From Sesamum alatum (Eukaryota > Streptophyta > Magnoliopsida > Lamiales > Pedaliaceae), in assembly GCA_034509735.1 (NCBI GenBank), contig JACGWO010000002.1, positions 42,239,702-42,303,701 on the forward strand: a DNA stretch of 64,000 bases, written 5' to 3'. A model generated the notes under the pieces. It was not told the origin of the DNA, did no database searches, and worked only from the letters and a program-made list of their open reading frames with translations. This document shows positions 1 through 12,305 of this stretch, one piece after another. Each line of letters begins with the position of its first letter. Position 1 is the first letter of the stretch. Both the position numbers and the translations under genes were made by a program.

Positions 1-57
1 AAAATAATATATGGTTTGGATGTTTATCTCCTTATGTACTTTGATTTGATCGTCCAG

Positions 58-2239
58 TGTACTATACCAGGGAAAATGTTACGTTTGAGGAACCATTCTC
101 CGAAAACAGCAAATCTGATTCAAATGGATACGGAATTTTGGAAAAAGAAAGCCTATGTTTTGCAAATGTAGCAGAGATGTTAAAGCAGGGCCCAATTCGG
201 CGTGGTATGAGATTGTCTTATGATAAAACCCCTGACCGTAGCGGCTTCTTTGGTAATAGATTTGGAGCATCTATTTCTGTTGTCTATTGGGTTTCTGTCT
301 TTGAACGCATGTGCCAAATTGCCATAAAATACAATGAAGAAGAAATACGGCGTGAAGCACTTTCTTTCATGAATTTGATTCTTATGAGACACAAAGCCTT
401 TGTGGAGAGAGTCAAGTAAGTAATTTCTGTTGGCTATGGCCATTTTCTCCATTTACTACTCTAAGCATGCATCTTTGGAGCAGGTTTGCTGGGGAACCAG
501 TATTTCAATGTTTATCGCGATTATTGAGGAGAGGAGCTGGATTTTCTGTGCAAGACCAAGCTGTTCATACCCTTTATCTGCTATGCAATTGTGAGTTTGT
601 CTATGTTTTTGGCTAGAAAGCACTGTGATCAGATCTACCTGTGATTGTCTAAGTGTCGTATTTCTCTGTTAATTTTGTTTGACCATTTTGCATTCTTTAT
701 ATCTGTGGAGGAGACTCCCTTGAACTTATTACAACTACTTTAAACAAAATCATGTACTAAGTTATGCAAATTTATCTAATTACTCATGCAGCCTGTGCTG
801 TAGTCACTTGGGAACCCTCAATTTTGTAATCTATTTTCAATATTCATTCCTGATATTAGATACTTAAGGTGGAGAGTCAATTTTTTAATGGTGTAATTGT
901 TTCTTTTTCTGTATTCTGTAAAGGTCCAGAAGTCATAGCTAGACTTTCCTCTGGTTTAGAAGAGGATGTAGAGCATGCGTGCTCCAAGGATATTAATGAC
1001 AAAAGTATTTCAACTTTCCAAGGGTTAAATGAGATCTTAATCGGCTTGGCAGATTGTGTAGCTTGCTATGGAACTGCTAGTGCAGAGGTAAGCTTGACTT
1101 TTCAAACATTTGCAGTGGTACAGCTTGCAAGATGCAACTAATTTGAACATTTGATTTGGTCACATGGGGATCTATCCGCTCAGTTGATTAATTTTATCTT
1201 GTCTATTTGATCTGATGAATTGATTGATCTTTCATCTTGCTGCATGCTGTTAGATTCAACAAAATATCATTATTTGGTGACATGTTTTGCTTACTCTTGT
1301 CTAATTCTCTACTTGAGTCTCATTTGATCTATTTTGACCTTGATATTTGCTAAACTTTCAGGAGCTGAAGCTTCGAAGAAATGCTATTGTATTTCTAGCA
1401 TTCTTAGGATCGTCGGGAAAAACCGGCCTGGAAATTTTGATAAATTATAGTCTTCCTAAGGGTGCCAATTTCCTTGCTATCATATTGCAAAGCTTAAAAT
1501 TAGATTTGGACCTTCAGACACTAAAGCCTGCTCAACCATCAGGCATTGTCAGAGAACAGTAAGTTTCCGTCTTATGACCTAGTCATCTAGTCCAGCAGTG
1601 TTTATTTATTTTAGAGCTGTAGAGGTTGTCTGCAAAAGAAGTCCTTTATGAACTCAATTTTCTCATGGTATTTCTGTGTGGTCTGCTGGTATTCTGCAGC
1701 TTATGCAGATTCACAGTTGAGAGAACCTAACTTTGTAGAGAAATAGCAATAGGAACATAATATCCTATGCTATGAGCAACAGGATCTGAAAGTTTGAAGC
1801 TTCCTATTAATAAACGAATCCAGCCCAGGAAGTCTACTCCAAGAAACGATTAGATAGTTTTAAGTGGGACTTAACTCAATTCACTTGGACAGTTGCTAAT
1901 GATTCTTGGTTTCCTTAACAAGTCCTGCAATTTCCTTCTGGCAATTCTTGTTACTACTTCTACTTCATTTGCAGATGCTTGCTCATTCGGGAGGCACTAA
2001 TCCTTTTGAATAGACTTGCTTCCCATCCTCAATACTCCACCCCTGTTTTGCACGCCTTGACAAACACAAGACATATGGCAAGTACAACTGTGGATATTGC
2101 CGCCAGATTGACCCAGAAAAGCAAGTTATTGTGGCAGGAAGATAACACCACGAAGCAAATTAGGGAATCTGAAATTGTGGACTTGGCTCAGGTCTTCAAA
2201 AAGAGAGTTTTTACGTTCTTAGGAGATAGCATATCATGA
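58..2239 (+). CDS. SUV2: C-terminal part of SUV2/ATRIP-like DNA damage checkpoint protein (5 exons, 5' part off window)
   Basis: Five exons join in one frame: 58-415, 484-590, 924-1087, 1362-1558 and 1975-2239, with GT-AG junctions and a stop at 2237-2239. They give about 363 residues. The first exon may instead begin at 71, and upstream exons lie outside the window. The protein is helical and leucine-rich without obvious catalytic motifs. It includes the stretches LRRGAGFSVQDQAVHTLYLL and REALILLNRLASHPQYSTPV and ends VFKKRVFTFLGDSIS. From memory this resembles the C-terminal half of plant SENSITIVE TO UV 2, the ATRIP homologue that works with ATR kinase in the nucleus in response to replication stress; that protein is about 650 aa long. 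The gene structure is clear. The name rests on recalled similarity, and another helical-repeat protein is possible. Confidence 0.62.
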
Positions 2240-2976
2240 GAACAGGACTTTTGATGGCTCCTTTTCAGCGTATCATGGGCAAAGCATTTCCTGTGGCCTC
2301 AAGTTTACATTGCTAATGCTCTCCATCTTCCCCAACCACTTTTCCAGGTAGCTTTTTCGAACCCTGGCTCACCTTCTTGTCGGCTGCACATACTCAAGTT
2401 TGTCCTAGTATTTTTGCTCTAGTCTTTGTTGATATTACTACGACCTCATCCTGAGGCGTGGTAACGAAGGCAAATTGTTGCTGAAGCTAGTTGTAAAAGG
2501 CCAATATCTCATTTGCTTTTCTCCAGGAATCTTAGATTTAGTCGTGGAAAATCTTCTGTGACCATATATAGTCTGTCTTGTTTAACCTTAGACTAGAGTG
2601 AAAATCAATATGGTTCCTGTAAGCTTCTATCTAGTTATTTATTGATGATAATTAACACTTTTCAGCATCAGTAAAGGGTATTGAGAGCACGAAGCTTGGA
2701 CGCCGCTAAGGATACAAGGGAAGGTGAAAATTTTGTTCTTATTTGATTGGTTGAATTTATGATATGAGTTCAACAAATTCCTCCCAATCTAGAAATCTTT
2801 TGTTCTTGATACAAATTTACATATTGTAGCCTTCTACTCTCTACAAGTGTCAAACTTATGCGTTTTGAGTGCAAAATTAATCTCTTATGATGTTTAGCTT
2901 CTTTTTTTTTTTTTTTTTTTCAGTAATCACTTATTGGTGTAAATTAATCAAAATTAGCTTTTGGTAAAAATTATTT
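2240..2976. other. 3' flank of the SUV2-like gene
   Basis: This stretch holds the probable 3' untranslated region and downstream spacer. No second gene is supported. A 19-20 nt poly-T run lies near 2902-2921. Confidence 0.5.
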
Positions 2977-3395
2977 GGGTTAAATATAGTTACCACGCCT
3001 AGAGTATCTACCCCACTTCAATTACCCCGTTAAAGTAATAAAATCTTTAACCCCGCTTAACTACTTTATTTTTTAAGTTTAAATAGTCCATTTTATCTTT
3101 ATTAAAAATTGCTTTATGAAAAAAATTTAAAGACATTTCTAAAATATCAAAATCACCTTTGTTAAAATTCTGTCTAATTATAGTTTTACTCTTTCATTGA
3201 GCTGTTTCTATTTTCATAATTTTAAAGTATTTGGAGCTCATTTTATTTTAGTTTCATTTGTTTGTCAAATTAAATTAAAAATAAATTTATATATGTACAT
3301 ATATATATGTGTGTATATATTTTTAAAAAAATATATGATTAATAAAATTGAAAGGACTAATGAATTAATAAAAAATATACAATTAATAAACCAAC
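2977..3395. mobile_element. Arm of a GGGTTAAATA-type foldback element (second copy of the 34957-35720 family)
   Basis: It starts GGGTTAAATATAGTTACC and runs parallel to 34957-35360 for about 400 bp, including the shared AAATTAAATTAAAAATAAAT block and the TATATATGTGTGTA block. The opposite arm was not found here, so this copy is truncated or rearranged. It codes for nothing. Confidence 0.55.
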
Positions 3396-4248
3396 TTAAA
3401 TGAATTGTTTCTGAAATATTTAACTTTGAAAAAATGGTAAAATGCAAAAATTCTCTCTGTATTTTCGTGAAGTTGCAAAAAAACCCAAATATTAAAAAAA
3501 AGCCCTATACAATTAATTAAAAAAAAAACTACTTCGTTTAAGTTGGTTTTGTGTTCTTTTTCAAATTTCATTTGAGAAATGTGTGTTTTATGTTTTTAGT
3601 TTGTTAATATACTTTTTTATTTGATGAAAATGATAGTTTTATTTTTTATTGTTAGTGGTGTAACATCGAGTATATTTTTATTTAAATGAAATTGATAGTT
3701 ATATATATATTTATATTTTATCTGGAAGTGTTAGTACGTAATGTTAAAGTACTATGAAAAAGTTTATTATTAATTTGTAAAATTAATGATTGTTTTTTTA
3801 TATTTATGTAAATATATATATATATTTATATAAAATAATGATTGAGATGAAAATGACAATAAAATATTTTCAGTGAAAACACGTACAAACAAATATTATT
3901 TCAAAAATTGGAAAATGATAATGAAAATGAAACCAATGAGGCAAAGTAATTGATTCTTGTTTTCTCAAATATTCTTTACATTCTTATCTTCACCCAAAAA
4001 TTTAAAAACTATTTATCAGATATGTTTACGGGAATATCTAAGGATTACGGGAATACACAGCTGGAGTTTTGCGAAAACGGAACAGCAAACACAACCACGG
4101 GAACGTGAAAATTCTCACTCCAATTGAGTTCATTTAAACTAAAACTCATTGCATGTACTGATTTTTCGAATTAAGATATTTTTAGGGAGTATTTGCAAGA
4201 GCTTTCGCTTTTAAAAAAGTGATTTTTGCAATGATTTTAAAATCGGAT
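3396..4248. other. AT-rich intergenic DNA
   Basis: Low-complexity AT-rich sequence with no supportable gene. A short stretch near 4173-4230 (AGGGAGTATTTGCAAGAGC) resembles one end of the element at 30339-31229. Confidence 0.5.
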
Positions 4249-4404
4249 CGGGTCAGCCGATTCGACTGGTCTGACCGAGAACCGGCCATGTGTCCGGTTC
4301 GATTCATATGATAAAATCGATCTCGGTCAAACTCAGTGCGAACTGGTCAAAATTCGATAGAATCGGTCAAAATTGGCCAAAAAATTGGAAATCGGTCAAA
4401 ACCG
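4249..4404. repeat. Short interspersed CGGTCA/ACCGG-rich repeat
   Basis: About 150 bp carry repeated TCGGTCAAAA-like words and ACCGG/CCGGTT words in both orientations. This is unusual base composition for the surrounding AT-rich DNA. It lies just downstream of the last MULE exon and may be part of a small terminal-repeat element. Confidence 0.4.
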
Positions 4405-7310
4405 GTTTTTTTAGTTTAAAGCTAAAAAAAAATTGAGAGCAATGTACCATTGTTTTCCTTGAAGATTGAGATGATTGTGTATTGGTGAACTGGGGAGGAT
4501 TAGATTGTGTATCTTGAAAATCGGATGATGGGACCTCATTTGTATGTGTACCCTGAGAAAAAATATATAATATAATACCTTTATATTTAAACATAATATA
4601 TATAACCAAGAACAATGCAGAAATAAATTAACTACCTTGTAAAATATAGACTTTTGATGCGGTGGGTTGGTGCAAGTCGCTTTATTGTGGCCTACTCGAA
4701 GACATTTCCTGCACGATTGTGTCAGACCCTTCCTTGTCGATGTACGATTTTGAAGCTCATTGGGACCTTTTCTTCTTGATTTCTTGGGTCTACCTCGTTT
4801 TCTTTTGAAATGTGGAGGTCGCAAAGGCTCAAACGAAGTCTTAATGTAATCTCTCTGTCTGGGCACCCCATGAATCATATGTTCATATGTTTTCAGATAC
4901 ACCTCCTTTTTGTAGCATTGATCCACATAATCCTCTAACTTGTCCCTTCTATCAGCGATTGCAGCATGTGCATGGCAACAAGGATAGCCACATAGCTGGA
5001 ACATACCACACGTGCATGTCTTTTTATCTAAGTCCACAATGTACTTGTCAAGAAAATGATCCACCTCAAACTCGTTCATGCCGCACCACCTTGAAAAATA
5101 ATTTCTTGCCAATTTCTGTTGATTGTTGATTTTTCTCAAGATGTTTGGACAAATTTCACCGTTGTATCTCATCATTCCTTCCTTTTTTTGCTGTATTCTT
5201 GTCATGAGCCTTGTCCTTATCCATTCAAACATTGATATGATCGGCTTGTCTCTAGCATCAATGATATAATTATTAAATGATTCACAAAGGTTGTTAACCA
5301 AGACGTCACACTTACAAGTCGTCATAAAGTGTGACCTGGTCCAGTGTTGAGGTGGAATTGCTTTCAGCCATTCAGCAGCATTCACAATGTCTTCTTCAAT
5401 TTTTTGGGTCAACCTCATCAATCTTCTTAATGTACATTTGAAAATCAGTCTTAGATGCAGTAGATGCAGCCTTCCAAAACAACTCTTTCAACGCTGGACT
5501 ATTGAATTTCTGCTTGAAATTTTCATACATGTGCCTTAAACAAAACCTATGCTCTGAATGAGGAGCCAACTGTTTAACAGCTTTAAGAAGCCCCTTTTGC
5601 CTGTCTGAAATAAAAGTCCACCGATAGGATTGTTCAATGCCTCCAAGATCTTCCAATAACTCAGTAAGAAACCATGTCCACATTTCCTTATTCTCAACAT
5701 GGACCACAGCTAAAGCGATAGGCCACATGTTGTCGTTGCCATCTCTTCCCACAGCAACCAAAAGTTGACCTGCGTAGAGAGTTTTCAAGAAACAACCATC
5801 TAGACTAATAATTGGTCTACATCCATCTAAAAACCCCGCCTTCATTGCATGAAGGCTGAAGTACATCCTCTCAAACACCGGTGTATCACTGCCCTCTTTT
5901 CTCCTTAATAAGAGTTTGCTGCCTGAGTTCCTAACCCTCACTGTCTCACAGTAATCCCACAACTTAGTATACTGCTCACAGTCAACCCCAAGTATTTGCT
6001 CCAAAGCTGACCTCTTTGCTCTGATCACCTTCCACTTGCTTGCATCTATGTTGCATTTTCTCAGTATTGTGTGTTTCAATGTTTGAATAGGCACATGGGA
6101 TTGTCCCTGATCACTTTTTCCATTCTACTACCAAGGTATTTTGCCTTAGCCATGTTGTTCACATATGATCTTGCACAAGTGTGCTCCCCTTTCAACGTCT
6201 TTATTTGGAAAATACTCCCCCCTTGAACTGGTGATGCGTGTATTCTCTAGTTGCAGCCTTCGTGCTTGCATTTAGCCGTTATTCGTGTGTTTTCATTCCT
6301 TATAAAATGCAAGTCATAGCCATGCCGAACACAATAATCTCTCAATGCCTCTGTAAACACCATGCCACTTTGGAATTTCATTCCAACAACTAATTCAAAT
6401 GTCTTCATCTTGGTTCCTGTTTTAAAATATGGATGATTGGGAGCATCAAAGTCACCTTTAGGATCACTGCCATCTAAACTCTGCAACTCATCTTCTTCCC
6501 CGGGATCACTGTACCAGGCATTATCTTTGGCTGGACAATCAGCACCTGCGTCATGGCTAATGTTCTTCTGTTTAGATTTCTGTTTCAACATCTTTCTTAA
6601 CTTCATCATCATTTGTCTCTTGCTGAGATTTTTCTCAAGGAAGATGTCTTCATCACTAGATGCCTCGATATCTTCATAAACTAAGCTATTTTGATCAGAC
6701 TCCGGCTCATCATCAGTATTTTCCTCATCTGTCCATTGTGGCTGAGTGTAGTCAGCATCAGAGGAATCAGTGTCTCCCTCATTCCTAGTATTTTCAGTCT
6801 CCTGCTGAATATTACCTTCACCCATCTCATTTTCTCCCATATTATCTTCATTCCTGAATTGTTGAGTTGCAACACTTTCATAGTCATCAGTGAAGTCTAT
6901 GCCAGACATCAATAAGTTCATTTCTGCATCCTTATCGCCTCCTGCCATTATGTTCGGAAGGATGTTGCCTTGTGTGTCAATGACAAGAAGAGGATCACAA
7001 ACTTCTTCAACGTATATAACTACAGGGACATCCACCCCGTCATAAACCCTCATCATTTCCCCTATTGCAAAATCACTTCTATCATTATGTAATAACCTCA
7101 GTCCTATCTCCAGAGAGTACCCAGGTAGTTTATAATAAAAATTGACAATGGTTTTCATCCCACCACATCTCCCGTATAATTCATACAAATCATTCAAGTT
7201 GAAGATGTCTAGGTCAACACCTCCAAAAACATGTTTTTTCCTCCTCTATACATCAGTTTTGGACTATTGAAAAACTCTCCCCCTACCCACATCTCAAATT
7301 CATGGTACAT
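4367..7310 (-). pseudogene. Decayed MULE (Mutator-like) transposase
   Basis: Read on the minus strand from 7310, the pieces give an N-terminal MULE region (7310-6250), the transposase core (about 6247-5400) and a C-terminal part (5421-4367). The core has the first two acidic positions of the MULE catalytic domain, in SLDGCFLKT and FISDRQKGL, followed by HRFCLRHMYENFK. The C-terminal part has a SWIM zinc finger (CTCGMFQLCGYPCCHAHA), a basic KRKRGRPKKS stretch and a CCHC-like knuckle (CRKCLRVGHNKATC). A GT-AG intron at about 4553-4635 leads to a short last exon. Breaks: an indel in an A-run near 7234-7239, an in-frame TAG near 6248-6250 where a Trp is usual, a frameshift near 6105-6115 and an indel in an A-run near 5399-5405. 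The element family cut and pasted itself in the nucleus; this copy looks dead. The third catalytic acid was not assigned. Confidence 0.85.
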
Positions 7311-8459
7311 CTGCAAATAAAGAATGTATGTTGAATAGACCAAGGCTAAATAAACAATAGAAGTTCATACTACTTATTCATATTATCATTCATACTAATC
7401 TAATATTTCAATATACTAATCATTCATATTATCATCGGCTAATTAAAACTAACGAAGATCATCAGGTTTGTATAAGCTCACTGAAGGCTAATGTCTATTT
7501 ATTAATAGGTTAAAGCTTTCCCACATTATAGTTGTTTGTTTAGGATATTAATAAAATTTTGTCTCCTACACATGAAATAAAAAATTAAACAAAAAAAATT
7601 GCAGCAAAGGTCATTATACAACAATAAAAAATACACATGTATGTTCTTGGGATCACAATGTCTATTTTTTTAGTAACACATGCTAAAAGAATACATTCAG
7701 AACTTAGGACCACAAAAGTCGGTGAATCTAAACATTTTGAAAGTCACAAAACAACAACCAAAAAACCAAAAAAAAAAAAAAAATACTTTACCACAAACAC
7801 ATATAATGTGACATTGTTCAAAAACTCCAAACCATAACCAAACCAAATAAACCATGGGTGCTAACTGAGCAAGTACAAGGAGGAAAATTTCAAAATTCAA
7901 AATTCAAAAAGACTTGAATATGAAAAATATAAAGCTGAAATTAAAAATATCGATTATGTAAAGTACACAAGAAAGTTAAATGAAAGTTCAACGTACCTTT
8001 AATTCCAAGTTAAGCACTCTTTCGGCGATTTTCGAAGTTATTCTTCCTCTTCTTCTCGATGTCCCAGATGCCAACCAAACGGGAAAAAAAATCGAATTTC
8101 CGCTATGCAAATGGATGCCCACATGAATATATCAACATAACTTTCAATTTCTGGCCGATTGGATAAAGATTTGTGGAGGGATTTTATGATTTTGAGCTTT
8201 AGGGTTTTGGAAGAAAAGAAACCCCAATCTCTTCTTCTCTGTTAGAACACCGTAAATTTGCTAAGTAAAACAGTAAATTTGAAAGATAAATATGGGGGTA
8301 TAAAAGTCCATACACAAATTATATTCAGGCTAAATTTGAAAAGGAGGCAGTGAGATTTATTTTTAAAATGACAGGGGGGATTTTGCCTATTTATTTAGTT
8401 CAGGGGGGTAAATTGCCCTTTTCAACTTTCACAGGGGGTTTCTTTGCATTTCACCCGAG
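7311..8459. other. 5' flank of the MULE remnant
   Basis: No gene is supported. The stretch holds A-rich tracts and probably MULE untranslated sequence. At 8370-8450 there are several runs of five or six G separated by T-rich spacers, with GGGTAAATTGCCC, a motif also seen near 18645. Confidence 0.4.
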
Positions 8460-9130
8460 ATTAAACAACTCGACAATACAAATCTTCTATGTGTCTTACA
8501 TTCCTTGCAGAAAAATCCTTATAGACAATCTCTGCTTCTTAATACTCTTTGGCATATTTGGAACGCTCGGAATAATGCTATATTCAGGAATATGATTGTA
8601 AATATATCCCAAATCTGGAAATTGACTTTAAGTATGACGGATAGTCTTTTCCACAATTCTAATAATCCTGCCAGAAGTAATTTTACTCTCCTATGCAAAT
8701 GGATTCCGCCTCCGCATGACTGGTTTAAGTTGAATATTGACGGCTCATCTCTTGATGATCCGGGCACTGCTAGCTGTGGAGGAATTATTAGAAATTCAGA
8801 AGAAAATTTCTGCTTGGCCTTTGCTGAATCTATTGGAATAAATACTAACACTATGGCAGAATGTTGGACGCTTAGAACAGGATTACATCTTGCTTTTAGA
8901 TTTAATTTCCAAAGAATTATTATTGAATCGGATTTTAAAACAACGCTTGGTTTTCTTCGCAGGGAGGAACAACTGCCAATGGTTTTAACGCCTTTGTTCA
9001 AGGATATTAGGGTCCTCATAACTAAGTTCGACGCACTGAAAGCGTCTTTTTTGCTACCGAGAGGGAAACAAAGTGGCTGATAAACTTGCACGTTACGGTT
9101 CTTCAACAAACACTCAGCTGCAGATCTTTT
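8460..9130 (+). pseudogene. 3' remnant of a LINE-type retrotransposon: RNase H domain
   Basis: The reading frame from about 8505 carries LWHIWNARNNAIFRN, typical of the zf-RVT/RNase H linker of plant non-LTR elements. An RNase H domain follows, with acidic positions in LNIDGSS, MAECWTL and IIESDF. The last motif, NKVADKLARYG, is present only in another frame because of a one-base indel near 9055-9060. No reverse transcriptase is visible upstream, as expected for a 5'-truncated insertion. The AT-rich tail and TA repeat that follow fit a LINE 3' end. A stand-alone RNase H-like host gene is less likely given the frameshift. Confidence 0.7.
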
Positions 9131-9256
9131 AGTCTACTCCGGATTTGATCTCAAATATGTTATTTTCTGATATGCACTCATTTTGTACTAGACTTACGTC
9201 TAAATCATGTATCATGAATTTTGATATGCTATAAATAAAATCCCTCTGATTTATGT

Positions 9257-9275
9257 TTATATATATATATATATA
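9257..9275. repeat. TA microsatellite
   Basis: A run of TA dinucleotides directly follows the LINE remnant. Confidence 0.85.
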
Positions 9276-9491
9276 AATTAATAAATATAATTAATTATAT
9301 AATAAGTACAAGCACTTATAATATATTAATTATTTAGTACAACAAATCCCACTCCATTGGCACACATCTGCACTTAACTACTTCAGATTCCAACCACTGA
9401 ACCCCCAGCTGGGATATTGGCAACCTCAACCAACGCAGGCGCCTGCCTTCTATTCTTTAGTTATCATATCATAATTCATTTATTTTTTTCT

Positions 9492-10386
9492 AGGTTAAAT
9501 TACAATTACCTCTTCTAAAATTCATTATAATTATAAATACTTCTAGATGTAAATTTAAAAAGGGTTAATTATACTTATACTCCCTCTGAAAATGCATAAT
9601 TACACTTTCTCCCAAAGAAGTTTTGAAATTATACTTACACCCCCTCCAAAAATTCTCTATTTACACTTGACCCCCATCCGTTAAAGTTTGGACGAAAAAT
9701 ATTCACGCCAATAAAAATAATTACAAAATTTTCAATTTTTTCTATTATTTAATATTTTCGTGTATATTTTTATACTTATAAGAGGATAAATGTAATATAT
9801 ACATATAGAGTAAGACCAATATTATTATATTTTTTCCTTATAAGTACAAAATTATTACACGAGAATGTTAAACGAAAGGTAAAATTGAAAATTTGTGTAA
9901 TTATTTTTGTTGAAATGAACATTTTCCGTCAAAACTGTAACGAATGGAGGTCAGGTGTAAACAGAGAATTTTCAGAGGGGGTGTAAGTGTAATTTCAAAA
10001 ATTTTTTGGGGGAAAGTGTAATTATGCATTTTCAGAGGGAGTCTACGTGTAATTAACCCATTTAAAAATTACTACTTTATCTTTATTGAATTTTTAAAAA
10101 GATATTTAAAAAATATAAAAGAATCTAAAGATGGGTGAAATAAATAATTCATATAGAATATTAGTTCAAATAAATATTTTACAAAATTTTAAAATATATA
10201 TAAAATTATAACTTATAATCCAAGAAAATATATTGGGTAGTTCACTACAAAAATTGGATGGAAACCTAACGGAATGAGCTCGTTGTAGATGAACGTTAAA
10301 GTCATGAGGATATTTATAATTTTTCAAACAACAAATGAATCATTGTAATTATGTCAAATTTTAGGCAATATGGTTATAATTTACCC
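9492..10386. mobile_element. GGTTAAATTAC-type foldback element with another element nested inside
   Basis: The left end reads AGGTTAAATTACAATTACC and the right end read on the minus strand is GGGTAAATTATAACC. A 9-bp repeat, TTTTTTTCT, flanks it (9483-9491 and 10387-10395). The arms match the elements at 11573, 25078 and 57671. Without the nested insertion it would be about 390 bp. It is non-coding, and the 9-bp duplication suggests MULE-type mobilisation. Confidence 0.7.
9562..10059. mobile_element. Nested foldback element with perfect 9-bp TSD
   Basis: It starts GGGTTAATTATACTTATACT and ends with the inverted equivalent (AGTCTACGTGTAATTAACCC). The arms repeat the CTCTGAAAATGCATAATTAC theme in inverted order. 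The flanking 9-bp repeat ATTTAAAAA is perfect (9553-9561 and 10060-10068). It sits inside the element at 9492-10386, so it inserted later. Confidence 0.82.
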
Positions 10387-10873
10387 TTTTTTTCTATATA
10401 CATAATAAGATCTCCTTTGTCATTAAGTGAAATATTTTAAATTTCAAAGTTTAGGTCAATTCCTAAAAAAATAAATATTATTAAATTATAAAAAGATATG
10501 AAAATCTTTTCCCAACTATCCCACTCAATCCATGCACGTTCTCGTGCAGGTGTGAGGCTCCCTGAGCCAGTTCTGCTTCAAGTACTTGCACATGGATTCG
10601 ACACTTGGCTACGTTAACACCATTTTATATTAAGTCCACGTTTATTTTTAAAAAATTGGAGATACATCAAAATTTCGGATACTTTAATTAAATTAAAATA
10701 TTTTTTGTTGGTACCTCGTAGTGATCACATATTTATAGATTTGATCTTCTCAAAAAAGAAAAAAAAAACATATTTATAGATTTGATTTTATTACTAGTCG
10801 TCCTGTACCAAATTATGAATTATTCAATTTGTTAAATATATCATCTAGTGATTCTCCTTTCTTACAACTTAAG
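10387..10873. other. Transposon-rich spacer
   Basis: AT-rich DNA without a supportable gene. A short GC-richer piece near 10530-10610 is unassigned. Confidence 0.4.
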
Positions 10874-11136
10874 GTTTTTTTTTTTTAAATTGAGAGCCAT
10901 AAATTTTATTAATTGTAGTAAAGTCATTACGATTAACTTTGTCGGTTATTAATATCGAACAGAGACAAATACAACAATCATATTAACAATATCACATAAG
11001 CTAACACCTAGCTATTACAACAACAAATAATACCTACTAATTAGTTGCAACAACATCATCCCACACAGAGAGTTCGAATCCATGACCTCTACGATCATGG
11101 GGCCTCAACTTCGCAACTGAGTTAGGTCTCATTGAC
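10874..11136 (-). mobile_element. tRNA-derived SINE with 11-bp TSD
   Basis: On the minus strand the 5' head has an A-box-like CCTAACTCAGTTGC and, about 45 nt downstream, a B-box-like GGATTCGAACTC, the two internal RNA polymerase III promoter boxes. The other end is an A tail, seen as the T-run at 10875-10887. An 11-bp repeat TACAACTTAAG flanks it (10863-10873 and 11137-11147). This is the expected structure of a short retroposed element, about 263 bp long. Confidence 0.82.
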
Positions 11137-11572
11137 TACAACTTAAGCTTCTAGAAAGGATAGTTGTTTAACATAACATCGAAACTAAATACAAGAGGTC
11201 CCATTTATAAACAAAAAAGGTTTCACGTGTAAGAAAAGTGTGTCAAGATATATTAATATTGAATGATTCTCAAAGTTTAAATTTCTTATTTGAGAGTAAA
11301 GGGAGTTTAAAATAAGCGCTTATAAGCTTATTACTGAAAATAAATTGAAAGTATATTTTTATTTACAGTTTCTCCTTTTGAATTGTTTAAATTTAATATA
11401 AGTTATAAGTAGTTTCCTACCAACTTTTACAATTTATTGGTAAAATAATAAATATTAAGTTGTTTTTTTTTAAACACACCAACTTTAACTTTTTTTTTGT
11501 TTTACTTCTAATTTATTTTTAAACACTCTCAACTTTTAATACTACTTAACATACAACTTTTTATACAATTTA

Positions 11573-11982
11573 GGGTAATTTACTACTACCTCTCCTGAAG
11601 TTTGACATAATTACAAATACCCGTTCGTTGTTTGAAAAATTACAAATAATCCTTGAATTTGTAACCGTCTAACAAATAACCCGTTTCCATCCATTTTTAT
11701 GGATGAACTGACCAAAATGCCCTTATGCATTTTTAATTTTTAAAATTCTTTGAATTTTTTTGGACTACAATGCGCAGGGAGGGGTTCTTAAGTTTTTTAA
11801 ACAGAGAAGTTAATAATGCAATTTTCCTATAATTTAAGAAAAAAAAATCAAGGACAAAATGGTCAATTTTGGGCCTTTAGTTAAAAATTACAAACTTTAA
11901 AGGGGTATTTGTAATTTTTCAAATAATAAAAAATGTATTTATAATTATGTCAAACCTCATGAGAAATAGATGTAATTTATCC
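11573..11982. mobile_element. GGGTAATTTAC-type foldback element
   Basis: The 410-bp element has inverted arms: the left arm begins GGGTAATTTACTACTACCTC, and the right arm read inversely begins GGATAAATTACATCTA. The flanking 9-mers are TACAATTTA (11564-11572) and TATAATTTA (11983-11991), one mismatch. It is non-coding. Confidence 0.75.
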
Positions 11983-12305
11983 TATAATTTATTCCCATCA
12001 CAAAAATAAAAGCTATTACGTACACACTTTAAACATGGTTAAGCTTCAGCTTTTACAAGTGTACGTAAGTAGTTGTTGCCACAGGGCATAAACTATATAT
12101 TAATCTTAGGGCCCATGTAAAATTCATTATTATTGTACTAATTTATGCAATCACAATTTATTCTACTAACTTAATATGCATCATTATTGTACTTGCAATT
12201 AACTTTTTTCGGTCAAAGTCCCTCTAATCATGGAATACATCTATGGCCGGTCGCAACCCGCCAATATACAATTTTTTTAATATAGTTATTGGACTGATCG
12301 CGAGT

